Part shown: piece by piece, positions 1-8,424 of the stretch
Numbering within the stretch: the first letter of the stretch is position 1
Layout: each line of letters begins with the position of its first letter
Source: Streptomyces sp. SAI-127
Lineage (GTDB): Bacteria > Actinomycetota > Actinomycetes > Streptomycetales > Streptomycetaceae
Direction of reading: 5' to 3'
Length of the DNA stretch: 64,000 nucleotides
Assembly (NCBI RefSeq): GCF_029894425.1
Contig: NZ_JARXYJ010000001.1
Location: 7,832,501 to 7,896,500, forward strand
Program-made: the position numbers and the translations under genes
The notes under the pieces: generated by a model
Seen by the model: only the letters and a program-made list of their open reading frames with translations
What the model was told of the DNA's origin: nothing
Database searches by the model: none

Positions 1-2
1 AC

Positions 3-965
3 CCGCGCAGCCGGATCGGCGGGCAGGGCGACGCCGCACGTGAGGCGGCCCGCACCAAGCACGCCCAGCTCGTCGAACAGGCTCGTGCGGCCTACGACCG
101 GGATCTCGGCCAGCTCACGGCCGAGTCGGAGGTGGTCGAACCCGCCCTGCCCGCGGCGTACGCCCGCTGGGACAACCCCGTCTGGCACGGCTACCGGGTG
201 CCGTTCGAAGCACCCATGGCCGTGCGCCTGGGCGATCTGCATCTGCCCGAGTGCGCCGAGCTGCGTATCCCGATGCTGATCCGGCTGCCGCTGGAGCGGG
301 GCCTGTGGATCGACAGCGGAGCCGCCGGATCGCTCGACGGCTCGTTCTTCGACTCCCACGAACTGCACCGCCTCGCCATGGACACGGCCGTGGCGCTCGC
401 GGCCCGGCTCCTCGCCGTCCACCCCGCCGGGGACTACACCCTGCACGTCATCGACCCGGCCGGCTCGGGGGCGCAGTCGCTCGCCCCGCTGGTGTGGACC
501 GGCGTGCTCGCGGCCCCGCCCGCCGTCGGCGCCGGGGGCGTGGCGGACGTCCTGGCGCGCCTCACCGAGCGCGTCGACCTCGTGCAGATGGCGGTGCGCG
601 GAGGCGCGGCCGACTCCCTCCCGCCCGGCCTCGACACCTCCGAGCAACTCCTGATCGTCAACGACTTCCCGCACGGCTTCGACGACCGGGCCGTGACCCA
701 GCTGCGCTATCTCGCGGACGAGGGACCGTCCGTCGGCGTCCACCTGATGATGGTCGCGGACCGTGAGGAGGCCTCCGCCTACGGCCCGCTCCTCGACCCC
801 CTGTGGCGCTCGCTCATGCGACTGACCCCGGTGCCCGACGACCATCTCGCCGACCCGTGGGTCGGGCATGCCTGGACCTACGAGCCCGCGCTCGTCCCGC
901 CCGGCAGCCAGGTGGTCCAGCAGGTCCTGAACCAGGTCGCCAAGGCTCGTACCAAGTATACGTAA
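3..965 (+). CDS. C-terminal part of an FtsK/SpoIIIE-like protein (5-prime truncated by window edge)
   Basis: The reading frame is open from the left edge, so the start lies outside the window. The first visible 40 residues are charged and helical (Ala/Arg/Glu-rich) and look like a coiled coil. The rest resembles the last RecA-like unit of actinobacterial FtsK/SpoIIIE-type proteins: a strand-type stretch LHVIDPAG, a later hydrophobic strand LLIVNDFP, and GVHLMMVADR, where FtsK-like ATPases have GIHL-type strands. No Walker A motif is visible in this portion. It ends in a Lys/Arg-rich tail. The next gene is a TerC-family transporter, and FtsK-like proteins occur near ter genes in actinomycetes. 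The assignment rests on fold-like patterns only. It could be another P-loop-derived hypothetical. Confidence 0.5.
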   Translation, partial: PRSRIGGQGDAAREAARTKHAQLVEQARAAYDRDLGQLTAESEVVEPALPAAYARWDNPVWHGYRVPFEAPMAVRLGDLHLPECAELRIPMLIRLPLERGLWIDSGAAGSLDGSFFDSHELHRLAMDTAVALAARLLAVHPAGDYTLHVIDPAGSGAQSLAPLVWTGVLAAPPAVGAGGVADVLARLTERVDLVQMAVRGGAADSLPPGLDTSEQLLIVNDFPHGFDDRAVTQLRYLADEGPSVGVHLMMVADREEASAYGPLLDPLWRSLMRLTPVPDDHLADPWVGHAWTYEPALVPPGSQVVQQVLNQVAKARTKYT

Positions 966-985
966 AGGCCTTCTCACCAGGGATT

Positions 986-1016
986 TTGACCTTTCTTTTG
1001 CCAATCGCTTTACCTT
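986..1016 (+). promoter_or_regulatory. Candidate promoter of the terC riboswitch transcript
   Basis: A TTGACC box (986-991) and a TACCTT box (1011-1016) are separated by 19 bp. They sit in a stretch that is unusually AT-rich for this genome, directly after the preceding gene and about 30 bp before the riboswitch. The spacing is slightly long, so the exact promoter is tentative. Confidence 0.35.
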
Positions 1017-1046
1017 TACTTGGTGATTGGGTACGGTTGGTGGCAC

Positions 1047-1187
1047 GGAGGGGAGTACTCCCTGTCGACTGCGGCGTACCCGTCAATACGGATCAGGCCT
1101 GATCCCGGGGCGTCGGCCCACCGTGGGTGGAAGAGACCTCCGGCAGCGCGACGACGCTGGTTACTTGCCGTTACGTATTGCCGGAGG
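1047..1187 (+). promoter_or_regulatory. yybP-ykoY-type (manganese) riboswitch with ribosome-binding-site sequestering switch
   Basis: The 5-prime strand GGAGG-GGAGTA (1047-1057) matches the conserved GGGGAGUA opening of the yybP-ykoY family, and GAGA-CCTCC (1133-1141) matches its closing strand. GGAGG (1047-1051) pairs with CCTCC (1137-1141) as helix P1, with helices in between, including GGATCAGG/CCTGATCC near 1090-1105. The family senses Mn2+ and is known upstream of TerC/MntP-type genes, which fits the gene that follows. The 3-prime strand CCTCCGGCA (1137-1145) is also perfectly complementary to TGCCGGAGG (1179-1187), which contains the ribosome binding site of terC. This suggests that metal binding forms P1, frees the site and turns translation on. 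Confidence 0.8.
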
Positions 1188-1191
1188 AACT

Positions 1192-2193
1192 GTGGATGTT
1201 TCCGTGACCCTGTGGGTCCTGACGATCGTGGGCCTCGCCGCCCTCATCGCGGTCGACTTCTTCATCGGCCGCAAGCCGCACGACGTGTCCATCAAGGAAG
1301 CGGGCATCTGGACGGTTGTCTGGATCGCCCTGGCCGGCCTCTTCGGGCTCGGTCTGTTCGTCTTCGGCGGCGGCCAGGCCGGCGGAGAGTTCTTCGCGGG
1401 CTTCATCACCGAGAAGTCCCTGAGCGTGGACAACCTCTTCGTCTTCGTCCTGATCATGGCGAAGTTCGCGGTGCCCTCGCAGTACCAGCAGCGGGTGCTT
1501 CTCGTCGGTGTCCTCATAGCCCTGGTGCTGCGCGCGATCTTCATCGCCGCCGGCGCCGCGATCATCGCCAGCTTCGCCTGGGTGTTCTACATCTTCGGCG
1601 CCTTCCTCATCTGGACCGCCTGGAAGCTCATCCAGGAGGCCCGGGCGGACGAGGAGGAAGAGGAGTTCGAGGAGAACAAGCTGCTCAAGGCCGCCGAGCG
1701 CAGGTTCGGCGTGGCCGACCGCTACCACGGCACCAAGCTGTGGATCGTGGAGAACGGCAAGCGGGTCATGACCCCGATGCTCGTCGTGATGCTCGCCATC
1801 GGCTCCACCGATGTGCTCTTCGCGCTCGACTCGATCCCCGCGATCTTCGGCCTGACCCAGGACCCGTACATCGTCTTCACGGCCAACGCGTTCGCCCTGA
1901 TGGGCCTGCGCCAGCTGTACTTCCTCATCGGCGGCCTGCTGCGGAAGCTGGTCCACCTGAGCTACGGCCTGTCGATCATCCTGGGCTTCATCGGCGTCAA
2001 GCTGGTGCTGCACGCCCTGCACGAGTCCGGGGTCCACGTCCCCGAGATCAGCATTCCGGTCTCGCTCGGCGTGATCTGCGCGGTCCTGATCGTCACCACG
2101 ATCACCAGTCTCATGGCCTCCAGGAAGCAGGCGGCGGCCGAGGCGGCGCAGGCGGAGGGCGAAGGCGCTCCGAAGGACAGCATCGAGGCCTGA
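1192..2193 (+). CDS. TerC family integral membrane protein (probable metal ion exporter)
   Basis: A 333-residue multi-pass membrane protein of the TerC/Alx family. Members export metal ions, Mn2+ in well-studied cases, and were first linked to tellurite resistance. Family motifs with membrane-embedded acidic residues are visible: KSLSVDNLFVF in the first half and GSTDVLFALDSIPAIFG in the second. A charged cytoplasmic loop rich in Glu lies between the halves, and the C terminus is Ala/Glu-rich. The GTG start at 1192 is chosen because GGAGG (1183-1187) lies 4 nt upstream and the protein then begins VDVSVTLWVL; the frame stays open further upstream but runs through the riboswitch. Control is probably by the riboswitch just upstream. 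A strong hairpin terminator follows. Confidence 0.88.
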   Translation: MDVSVTLWVLTIVGLAALIAVDFFIGRKPHDVSIKEAGIWTVVWIALAGLFGLGLFVFGGGQAGGEFFAGFITEKSLSVDNLFVFVLIMAKFAVPSQYQQRVLLVGVLIALVLRAIFIAAGAAIIASFAWVFYIFGAFLIWTAWKLIQEARADEEEEEFEENKLLKAAERRFGVADRYHGTKLWIVENGKRVMTPMLVVMLAIGSTDVLFALDSIPAIFGLTQDPYIVFTANAFALMGLRQLYFLIGGLLRKLVHLSYGLSIILGFIGVKLVLHALHESGVHVPEISIPVSLGVICAVLIVTTITSLMASRKQAAAEAAQAEGEGAPKDSIEA

Positions 2194-2215
2194 CCACAGC
2201 AGACGTAGAAGAACC

Positions 2216-2272
2216 AGCACCGGGAGCTGAGCGCGGCGAATTGCCGGGTATCGCTCCCGGTGCTTGTTTGGT
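2216..2272 (+). terminator. Intrinsic terminator after terC
   Basis: A perfect 12-bp inverted repeat, AGCACCGGGAGC (2216-2227) and GCTCCCGGTGCT (2253-2264), is followed by TGTTTGGTT. It lies 22 bp after the terC stop codon. Confidence 0.75.
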
Positions 2273-2323
2273 TCCAGAGCGCGTTCCCCGGCCCGGGGGC
2301 GCCGTGGCCGGCTGGAGACATCC

Positions 2324-2626
2324 ATGAAGTTCGTGCAGATCATCGGCTTCGAGACCGAGCGCCTGGACGAGATGCAGCTGCTGCTGCAGGAGGCGGGGCA
2401 GCGCAACGCGGGCAGGACGGGCGGCCCGACCCACCGCATGCTCCTGAAGGACCGGGACAAGCCCAACCACTATCTGGCGCTGCTCGAGTTCGACTCGTAC
2501 GACGAGGCCATGCGCAACAGTGAGGACCCCGAGACGAGCAAACTCGCGGAGCAGCTGGCCGCGCTGAGCATCGGCGAGCGCGTCTACACCAACTGCGACG
2601 TCCTGGAGTCGGGCGAGCTCAAGTAG
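2324..2626 (+). CDS. Conserved hypothetical protein, 100 aa
   Basis: A 100-residue soluble protein that begins MKFVQIIGFETERLDEM and has no signal peptide or membrane segment. The pattern of alternating strands and helices (FVQIIGF, HYLALLEFDSYDEAM, VYTNCDVLE) resembles small ferredoxin-like alpha/beta barrel (ABM-type) proteins, but I cannot name a family. ATG 2324 is preceded by GGAGA (2314-2318). It lies between a transporter terminator and the chaA-like gene and is probably its own transcription unit. Function unknown. Confidence 0.75.
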   Translation: MKFVQIIGFETERLDEMQLLLQEAGQRNAGRTGGPTHRMLLKDRDKPNHYLALLEFDSYDEAMRNSEDPETSKLAEQLAALSIGERVYTNCDVLESGELK

Positions 2627-2671
2627 CCCCGGTGGAGTGCGCGTCCGGTCGGCCTCTGACACGATCGCTGC

Positions 2672-3772
2672 ATGATCGCTCGGCTCCGGACGCTCACCAC
2701 GCGTTGGACGTCCGCCGTGCCGGTGCTCGCGGTCGTCCTGCTGGTGTTCACATGGGGACGCGATCTGCCCGGCGCGGTCGTCGTACTCGTGACCCTGGTC
2801 CTCGCGGGGGCCGTGCTGGCCGCCGTGCACCACGCCGAGGTGATCGCCCACCGGGTCGGTGAACCGTTCGGCTCCCTCGTCCTCGCCGTCGCCGTCACGA
2901 TCATCGAGGTCGCCCTGATCGTCACCCTGATGGTGGACGGCGGCGACAAGAGCTCGACGCTGGCAAGAGACACGGTCTTCGCGGCCGTGATGATCACCTG
3001 CAACGGCATCGTCGGCATCAGCCTCCTCGTGGCCTCACTGCGCCATGGCACCGCGCTCTTCAACCCCGAGGGCACCGGCGCCGCTCTCGCCACGGTCGCC
3101 ACCCTGGCCACGCTGAGCCTGGTGCTGCCGACGTTCACGACGAGCAAGCCGGGCCCGGAGTTCTCCGCCACCCAGCTGACCTTCGCCGCGCTGTCCTCGT
3201 TGATCCTGTACGGCCTCTTCGTGGCGACCCAGACCGTACGGCACCGCGACTACTTCCTCCCGATCACCCGTCAGGGCGAGGTGATCACCACCGAGGACCA
3301 CGCCGACGCGCCCACCGCCCGTACCGCGCTGACCAGCCTGGGCCTGCTGGGCCTCGCGCTGATCGGGGTGGTCGGCCTGGCCAAGGGAGTGTCCCCCACC
3401 ATCGAGTCCGGGGTCGCCAAGGCGGGTCTTCCCCAGGCCGTCGTCGGTGTGATCATCGCCCTGCTGGTGCTGCTCCCCGAGACGATCGCCGCACTGCGCT
3501 CCGCACGCCGCGACCGGGTGCAGACCAGCCTCAACCTCGCCCTCGGCTCGGCCATGGCCAGCATCGGCCTGACCATCCCCGCGGTCGCTCTGGCCTCCGT
3601 CTGGCTCTCCGGCCCGCTCGTCCTCGGTCTGGGCTCAACCCACATGGTGCTGCTGGCCCTGACCGTGGTGGTGAGCTCGCTGACGGTGGTTCCCGGCCGG
3701 GCCACACCGCTCCAGGGCGGTGTCCATCTGGTGCTGTTCGCCGCCTACCTGGAACTGGCGGTCAATCCATAG
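2672..3772 (+). CDS. chaA: Calcium/proton antiporter family protein (ChaA-like)
   Basis: A 366-residue inner-membrane protein with about 10-11 hydrophobic segments. It carries the two inverted alpha-repeat motifs of the Ca2+/cation antiporter superfamily, each with a buried Glu: VTIIEVALIVTLM in the first half and LLPETIAALRSA in the second. ChaA-type proteins exchange Na+, K+ or Ca2+ for protons and help in alkaline or salt stress. The central cytoplasmic loop carries the sequence YFLPITRQGEVITTEDH. Its 3-prime end overlaps the convergent MFS gene by 11 bp (3762-3772). Together with terC it makes a small cation-homeostasis neighbourhood. The exact ion cannot be read from sequence. Confidence 0.85.
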   Translation: MIARLRTLTTRWTSAVPVLAVVLLVFTWGRDLPGAVVVLVTLVLAGAVLAAVHHAEVIAHRVGEPFGSLVLAVAVTIIEVALIVTLMVDGGDKSSTLARDTVFAAVMITCNGIVGISLLVASLRHGTALFNPEGTGAALATVATLATLSLVLPTFTTSKPGPEFSATQLTFAALSSLILYGLFVATQTVRHRDYFLPITRQGEVITTEDHADAPTARTALTSLGLLGLALIGVVGLAKGVSPTIESGVAKAGLPQAVVGVIIALLVLLPETIAALRSARRDRVQTSLNLALGSAMASIGLTIPAVALASVWLSGPLVLGLGSTHMVLLALTVVVSSLTVVPGRATPLQGGVHLVLFAAYLELAVNP

Positions 3773-5066
3773 CGGGCTCCGCCACCGCCACGGGCACCGG
3801 CCGCGTCTCCGGCAGCAACGCGAAACACCCCAGGCTGAGCAGCGCGATCCCGGTCAGATACGCACCCACGCCCCAGGGCACCCGCCCGCCGTGCTGCACC
3901 AGCGCCGTCGCCACGATCGGTGTGAGCGCGCCGCCGACGACCCCGCCGAGGTTGTAGCCGACCGCGGCACCCGTGCAGCGCACCCGCGGCTCGTACAGCT
4001 CCGGCAGATACGCGGCGATCACCGCGAACATCGTGATGAACGCGATCATCGCGCCGAGGAAACCGAGGAACATCAGCAGCGGCTCCCCGGTCGCGAGCAG
4101 CGCCACCATCGGGAACATCCACAGCGCTGCCGCCGCGCACCCGGTCAGACACAACGGCCGCCGCCCGTACCGGTCCCCGAGCACCGCCGCCACCGGCGTG
4201 AGTGCGCCCTTCACCAGCACCGCGGCCATGATGCAGGTCAGCATGACGGCACGGCTCACCCCGAGCCGCTCCGTCCCGTAGGCGAGGGACCACGTCGTCA
4301 CGGTGTAGAAGATCGCGTACCCGATCGCGAGCGCCCCGGCCGTCAGCAGCACGAGCCGCCCATGGTCGCGCACCACCTCGGCGAGCGGCACGCGCGCGTG
4401 GTCGTCGATCTCCAGGAAACCGGGGCTCTCCGGGAGCGAGGAGCGCAGCCACAGCCCCACCGCCGCCAACACCCCGGCCGCCCAGAACGGCACTCGCCAG
4501 CCCCACGCGGCGAATTGGGCCTCGGACAGCGTGGTCGACAGCGCCAGCACCACCCCGTTGGCGAGCAGGAAGCCCAGCGCGGGCCCCACCTGCGGGAAGC
4601 TCGTCCACAGTCCGCGCCGCTCGGCGGGCGCGTGCTCCGCGGTCAGCAGCACGGCCCCGCCCCACTCCCCGCCGAGGCCCAGCCCCTGGAGAAAACGCAG
4701 CACCAGAAGCAGCACCGGCGCGGCCACCCCGATCGTGTCGTACGTCGGCACACAGCCGACCGCGACCGTGGCGGCGCCGGTCAGCAGCAGTGAGGCCACG
4801 AGCACCGGCCGCCGTCCGTGCCGGTCCCCGATGTGCCCGAACAGCACCGACCCGAGCGGCCGTGCGACGAACCCCACGCCGAACGTCCCGAAGGCGGCCA
4901 GCGTCCCCGCCACCGGGGAGAACGTCGGGAAGAACAGCGGCCCCAGGACCAGTGCCGCGGCCGTCCCGTAGACGAAGAAGTCGTAGAACTCGATGGCCGT
5001 CCCGGCGAGCGAGGCGGCCGCGAGCCGCGGCATGGAGGGCGCCCTTACGGTGCGTACGTCGTGCAT
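3762..5066 (-). CDS. MFS transporter, metabolite:H+ symporter (MHS) type
   Basis: A 434-residue, 12-helix major facilitator. The N-terminal segment has TAIEFYDFFVYGTAAA, typical of the MHS subfamily (shikimate, citrate/alpha-ketoglutarate and proline/betaine symporters). The loop 2-3 motif A reads GHIGDRHGRRPVL, and the RFLQGLGLGGEWGGAVLL segment is also characteristic. It probably imports a small organic acid or compatible solute with protons; the substrate is unknown. ATG 5066 is used. No clear Shine-Dalgarno precedes it, but a TAGTTG box sits just upstream, suggesting a short or absent leader. It is convergent with the ChaA-like gene. Confidence 0.85.
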   Translation of the reverse strand: MHDVRTVRAPSMPRLAAASLAGTAIEFYDFFVYGTAAALVLGPLFFPTFSPVAGTLAAFGTFGVGFVARPLGSVLFGHIGDRHGRRPVLVASLLLTGAATVAVGCVPTYDTIGVAAPVLLLVLRFLQGLGLGGEWGGAVLLTAEHAPAERRGLWTSFPQVGPALGFLLANGVVLALSTTLSEAQFAAWGWRVPFWAAGVLAAVGLWLRSSLPESPGFLEIDDHARVPLAEVVRDHGRLVLLTAGALAIGYAIFYTVTTWSLAYGTERLGVSRAVMLTCIMAAVLVKGALTPVAAVLGDRYGRRPLCLTGCAAAALWMFPMVALLATGEPLLMFLGFLGAMIAFITMFAVIAAYLPELYEPRVRCTGAAVGYNLGGVVGGALTPIVATALVQHGGRVPWGVGAYLTGIALLSLGCFALLPETRPVPVAVAEPAMD

Positions 5067-5128
5067 GCCGCGTCAACTACCCACGGTGATCGGCGGTTAC
5101 GGGGGCGCGTGAGCGCGCTCGGGCGTGA

Positions 5129-6175
5129 TCAGTACGTGACGGTGATGCGCCGGGTGGGACCGTCGACGCGGACGAGACCGCCGTAGGGGATGACGAGTTG
5201 TGGATCGGTGTGTCCGAAGTCCACATCGAAGACGATGGTGGTGTGCGGGGCATAGTCGCTCATGGCCCGCAGTACGGCCTCGCGCTGGTCGGCGGCGTAA
5301 CGATCCGCCTCCTCGGGGCTGTTGGGGCGCTCGAAGGCCCACGACTTGGGGCGGCCCCACAACAGCGCGGAGAAGCGCTGGAGGAGTCCGCGCTCGCCCA
5401 TGTTGCGCAGGGTGCGGAAGACCTCGACGTCGCTCGGCATCTCCTCCGAGGTCTCCAGGAGCAGCACTCCGCCGTCGTACCGACTCAGGTCGCGCGCGAT
5501 CTCGCGGTCGGCCATGAGCAGCCAGCCCAGGATCTCCAGACAGCCGCCCCAGGCTCGGCCCTCCACCGTGCGGTCGGCGTTCACCCAGGTCCAGCCGTTG
5601 CCGGGGCGGGTCTCCGGCTCGGCGTCGAAGGTGGTGGGGTCCGCCCAGTCACGGTCGACGTCCCGCCAGCGGGCGGCGGGGGTCAGTTCGTACTCGCCCG
5701 AGGTGAACAGGGCCGCCCGCAGGGAGTCGGCCGTCAGCGCGCTCATGGCCACCGGCCGTCCGAGCGCGGTCATCACGGTCGCGCCGTGGTAGCCGACGAT
5801 GCCGGTGCTGTACAGGAACGCGAGCAGGTTGGTGTTGTCGCTCATCCCGAAGAACGGCTTCGGGTTCGCCCGGATCAACTCCCGGTCCAGGAACGGCAGC
5901 ACGGTGATCTGGTCGTCGCCGCCGATGGACGCCATGACCGCCTTGACGGCCGGGTCGGCGAACGCGGCGTGGATGTCGTCGGCGCGCTCCTGGGGCGTCG
6001 AGCCCATCTTGCGGGTCGTCGGATACTCGACCGGCTCCAGCCCGTACTCCTTGCGCAGCCGCTCGAGCCCCAACTCGTAGGGGCGCGGGAAGAGTCCCGG
6101 CAGACCGGCCCCCGGGGAGATGACGGCTATGCGGTCGCCGGGTACGGGCTTGGGCGGGTACGAGATCGTCGTCAT
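5129..6175 (-). CDS. LD-carboxypeptidase, peptidase family S66 (MccF-like)
   Basis: A 348-residue cytoplasmic protein. Family S66 covers LD-carboxypeptidases of murein recycling and MccF, which hydrolyses microcin C-type peptidyl nucleotides. The nucleophile elbow GMSDNTNL carries the catalytic Ser, and the C-terminal FGHTDP supplies the His; acidic ligands lie in [15 protein letters not shown]. The MccF-like features are the [12 protein letters not shown] opening and the ASIGGDDQ motif. ATG 6175 ([10 protein letters not shown]) is preferred over GTG 6211 because family members begin there. It is divergent from aroQ, with about 84 bp between the starts. Whether it acts in wall turnover or toxin immunity cannot be told. 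Confidence 0.82.
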   Translation of the reverse strand: MTTISYPPKPVPGDRIAVISPGAGLPGLFPRPYELGLERLRKEYGLEPVEYPTTRKMGSTPQERADDIHAAFADPAVKAVMASIGGDDQITVLPFLDRELIRANPKPFFGMSDNTNLLAFLYSTGIVGYHGATVMTALGRPVAMSALTADSLRAALFTSGEYELTPAARWRDVDRDWADPTTFDAEPETRPGNGWTWVNADRTVEGRAWGGCLEILGWLLMADREIARDLSRYDGGVLLLETSEEMPSDVEVFRTLRNMGERGLLQRFSALLWGRPKSWAFERPNSPEEADRYAADQREAVLRAMSDYAPHTTIVFDVDFGHTDPQLVIPYGGLVRVDGPTRRITVTY

Positions 6176-6259
6176 GCCCGGAGGGTACGGGCCGCGCCGC
6201 GCGTGGCGCACCGTGATAAACCGGGTCCGAGCAGCCCGCCTTCACCGACCGGAGGAACC

Positions 6260-6733
6260 GTGCCCCGCACCCTGGCCAACGCCCCGATCATGATTCTCAA
6301 CGGCCCCAACCTGAACCTGCTGGGTCAGCGTCAGCCGGAGATCTACGGCAAGGACACCCTGGCCGACGTCGAGGCCCTGTGCGCCAAGGCGGCCGCCGCG
6401 CACGGCGGCACGGTGGACTTCCGGCAGTCGAACCACGAGGGCGAGCTGGTCGACTGGATCCACGAGGCCAGGCTCCAGCACTGCGGCATCGTCATCAACC
6501 CCGGTGCCTACTCACACACCTCGGTCGCGATTCTGGACGCACTCAACACCTGTGACGGGCTCCCGGTGCTGGAGGTGCACATCTCCAACATCCACCGGCG
6601 CGAGTCCTTCCGGCACCACTCCTACGTCTCGTTGCGCGCGGACGGAGTCATCGCCGGCTGCGGAGTGCAGGGGTACGTCTTCGGCGTGGAGCGTGTCGCG
6701 GCGCTGGCGGGGCCGGCCCAGGCCGACGTGTAA
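6260..6733 (+). CDS. aroQ: 3-dehydroquinate dehydratase, type II
   Basis: A 157-residue type II dehydroquinase, the dodecameric enzyme of the shikimate pathway that converts 3-dehydroquinate to 3-dehydroshikimate. The diagnostic motifs are present: [17 protein letters not shown] with the catalytic loop Arg and Tyr, [28 protein letters not shown] and [19 protein letters not shown] with the catalytic His. The GTG start at 6260 follows GGAGG (6251-6255). It is monocistronic here, far from other aro genes, and ends at a hairpin that includes its stop codon. Confidence 0.95.
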   Translation: MPRTLANAPIMILNGPNLNLLGQRQPEIYGKDTLADVEALCAKAAAAHGGTVDFRQSNHEGELVDWIHEARLQHCGIVINPGAYSHTSVAILDALNTCDGLPVLEVHISNIHRRESFRHHSYVSLRADGVIAGCGVQGYVFGVERVAALAGPAQADV

Positions 6734-6761
6734 GGACCGAAGTCCTGGCGCACGGTCCTTA
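6731..6761. terminator. Bidirectional terminator between aroQ and the amino-acid ABC cassette
   Basis: A perfect 9-bp inverted repeat, TAAGGACCG (6731-6739, containing the aroQ stop codon) and CGGTCCTTA (6753-6761), lies between two convergent genes. Confidence 0.6.
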
Positions 6762-6778
6762 CCGCCGCCTCGCCACCG

Positions 6779-7531
6779 CTACAGCCGCCCCGCCTCCACG
6801 ATCCGCTTCAGAAAGCGCTGCGTGCGCTCCTGCTGCGGGTCGCCGAAGATCTGCTCGGCGGTCCCGCGCTCGAGCACCACACCCGCGTCCAGAAAACACA
6901 CCTGGTCGGCGACCTCGCGCGCGAAGCCCATCTCGTGCGTGGCCAGCACCATGGTCATGCCGTCGCCCTTCAGGTCGCGCACGACGTTCAGGACCTCGCC
7001 GACCAGCTCGGGGTCGAGGGCCGCGGTGATCTCGTCGAGCAGCAGCAGGCGGGGGCGTACGGCGAGAGCCCGCACGATCGCCACCCGCTGCTGCTGACCG
7101 CCGCTGAGCCGGTCGGGGTACTCGCCGGCCTTACCACCCAGCCCGAGCCGCTCCAGGAGCTCGCGGGCGTGCTCCTCGGCCTCCGCGCGGGCCGCTTTGT
7201 GCACCCGGCGAGGGGCCAGCGTGATGTTCTCCAGCACCGTCATGTGCGGAAAGAGGTTGTACGCCTGGAAGACCACGCCGATACGGCGCCGTACCGCGTC
7301 CTGGTCGACGCGTGGATCGGTGATCTCCTCGCCGTCCAGCCAGATGGCGCCGTCGTCGATCTCCTCCAGGAGGTTGGCGCAGCGCAGCAGGGTCGACTTG
7401 CCGGAGCCTGAGGCACCGATCAGCGCGGTCACCGTGTGCGGGACGACCTCCAGATCGACGTCCCGCAGCACGACCGAGTCGCCGAAGGTCTTGCGGACGG
7501 ACTCCATCCGCAGCACCGGTGCGTCGCTCAT
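6779..7531 (-). CDS. Polar amino-acid ABC transporter ATP-binding protein
   Basis: A 250-residue ABC ATPase of the GlnQ/HisP type. Walker A is [11 protein letters not shown], the Q-loop is VFQAYNLFPHMTV, the signature is LSGGQQQRVAI, Walker B is LLLLDEITAAL and the switch His is in ATHEMGFA. The NLFPHMTV and THEMGFAREV sequences are characteristic of amino-acid importers. The start ATG overlaps the permease stop (ATGA), so the cassette is translated as one operon: binding protein, permease, ATPase. A GGAGG-type site lies just upstream. It powers uptake of an amino acid or related compound that cannot be specified. Confidence 0.92.
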   Translation of the reverse strand: MSDAPVLRMESVRKTFGDSVVLRDVDLEVVPHTVTALIGASGSGKSTLLRCANLLEEIDDGAIWLDGEEITDPRVDQDAVRRRIGVVFQAYNLFPHMTVLENITLAPRRVHKAARAEAEEHARELLERLGLGGKAGEYPDRLSGGQQQRVAIVRALAVRPRLLLLDEITAALDPELVGEVLNVVRDLKGDGMTMVLATHEMGFAREVADQVCFLDAGVVLERGTAEQIFGDPQQERTQRFLKRIVEAGRL

Positions 7532-8424
7532 GTGGTCCCTCCCTGGGCCCGCCTGCGGTCCATCCGTGCCGTCACCCAGTCGGTGAAGCGGGTCATCGGG
7601 ATGGTCAGCGCCACGAACACCAGGCCCGCGACGATGTACGGCGTGTAGTTGAGGCTGCGGCCGACGATGATGTCGGCGGCCCGTACGGCGTCGATCGCGC
7701 CGCCGATCGACACGAGACCGGTGTCCTTCTGGAGGGACACCAGGTCGTTCAGCAGGGGCGGCACCTGGCGGCGCACGGCCTGTGGGAGCACCACGTGACG
7801 CAGCGCCTGCCGGTTGGAGAGACCGAGCGAGCGGGCGGCGGCGCGCTGCGAGGGGTGCACGGACTCGATGCCGGCGCGGAACACCTCGGCCACGTACGCC
7901 GAATACGTCAGCGTGAGGGCCGTACCGCCCAGCAGCACCGGGTCGACCGTCACGCCCTGGAGCCGCAGCGCCGGGACGCCCAGGACGACGATCATGAGGT
8001 TGATGATGAGCGGAAGCCCGCGGAAGAAGTCCGTGTAGGCGGCGGCCAGGAAGCGCAGCGGGAAGAACACCGGGCCGCGCAGCGTGCGGGCGATGGCGAT
8101 CAGCATGCCGAGCACCAGCACGGCGACACCGCAGATCAGCAGCAGCCGGACGTTCAGCCACAGCCCTTCGAGGACCTTCGGGAAGGCCTCGCGCGCGTAC
8201 TGCCCGTTGAAGAACGTCTCCTTGGTGCGCGGCCAGCCGGGTGCGCTGACGACGACCAGATAGAGGACGACGGCGGTGACCAGGGTCGAGACCGCGGCGA
8301 TCGCCGTCGCGCGGCGGGCGCGGGCACGCTTGAGACGCTCCCGCTCGATCCGCCGCTGCGACGGTGTGTACGAGTCGTCCGCCTCCGGTGTCCCGGCGCC
8401 GGACTCGTCCTTCGTGAGCGTCAC
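7528..8424 (-). CDS. Polar amino-acid ABC transporter permease
   Basis: A 298-residue integral membrane permease of the HisM/GlnP family. After a long charged cytoplasmic N terminus (about 45 residues, Arg/Glu-rich) there is a first helix, a periplasmic-type loop, and then the core with the coupling motif RAGIESVHPSQREAA-like sequence (RAGIESVHPSQRAAARSLG) that docks on the ATPase. The GTG start at 8424 overlaps the stop of the binding-protein gene (GTGA) and the stop overlaps the ATPase start (ATGA), so all three genes are coupled. Confidence 0.9.
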   Translation of the reverse strand: MTLTKDESGAGTPEADDSYTPSQRRIERERLKRARARRATAIAAVSTLVTAVVLYLVVVSAPGWPRTKETFFNGQYAREAFPKVLEGLWLNVRLLLICGVAVLVLGMLIAIARTLRGPVFFPLRFLAAAYTDFFRGLPLIINLMIVVLGVPALRLQGVTVDPVLLGGTALTLTYSAYVAEVFRAGIESVHPSQRAAARSLGLSNRQALRHVVLPQAVRRQVPPLLNDLVSLQKDTGLVSIGGAIDAVRAADIIVGRSLNYTPYIVAGLVFVALTIPMTRFTDWVTARMDRRRAQGGTT

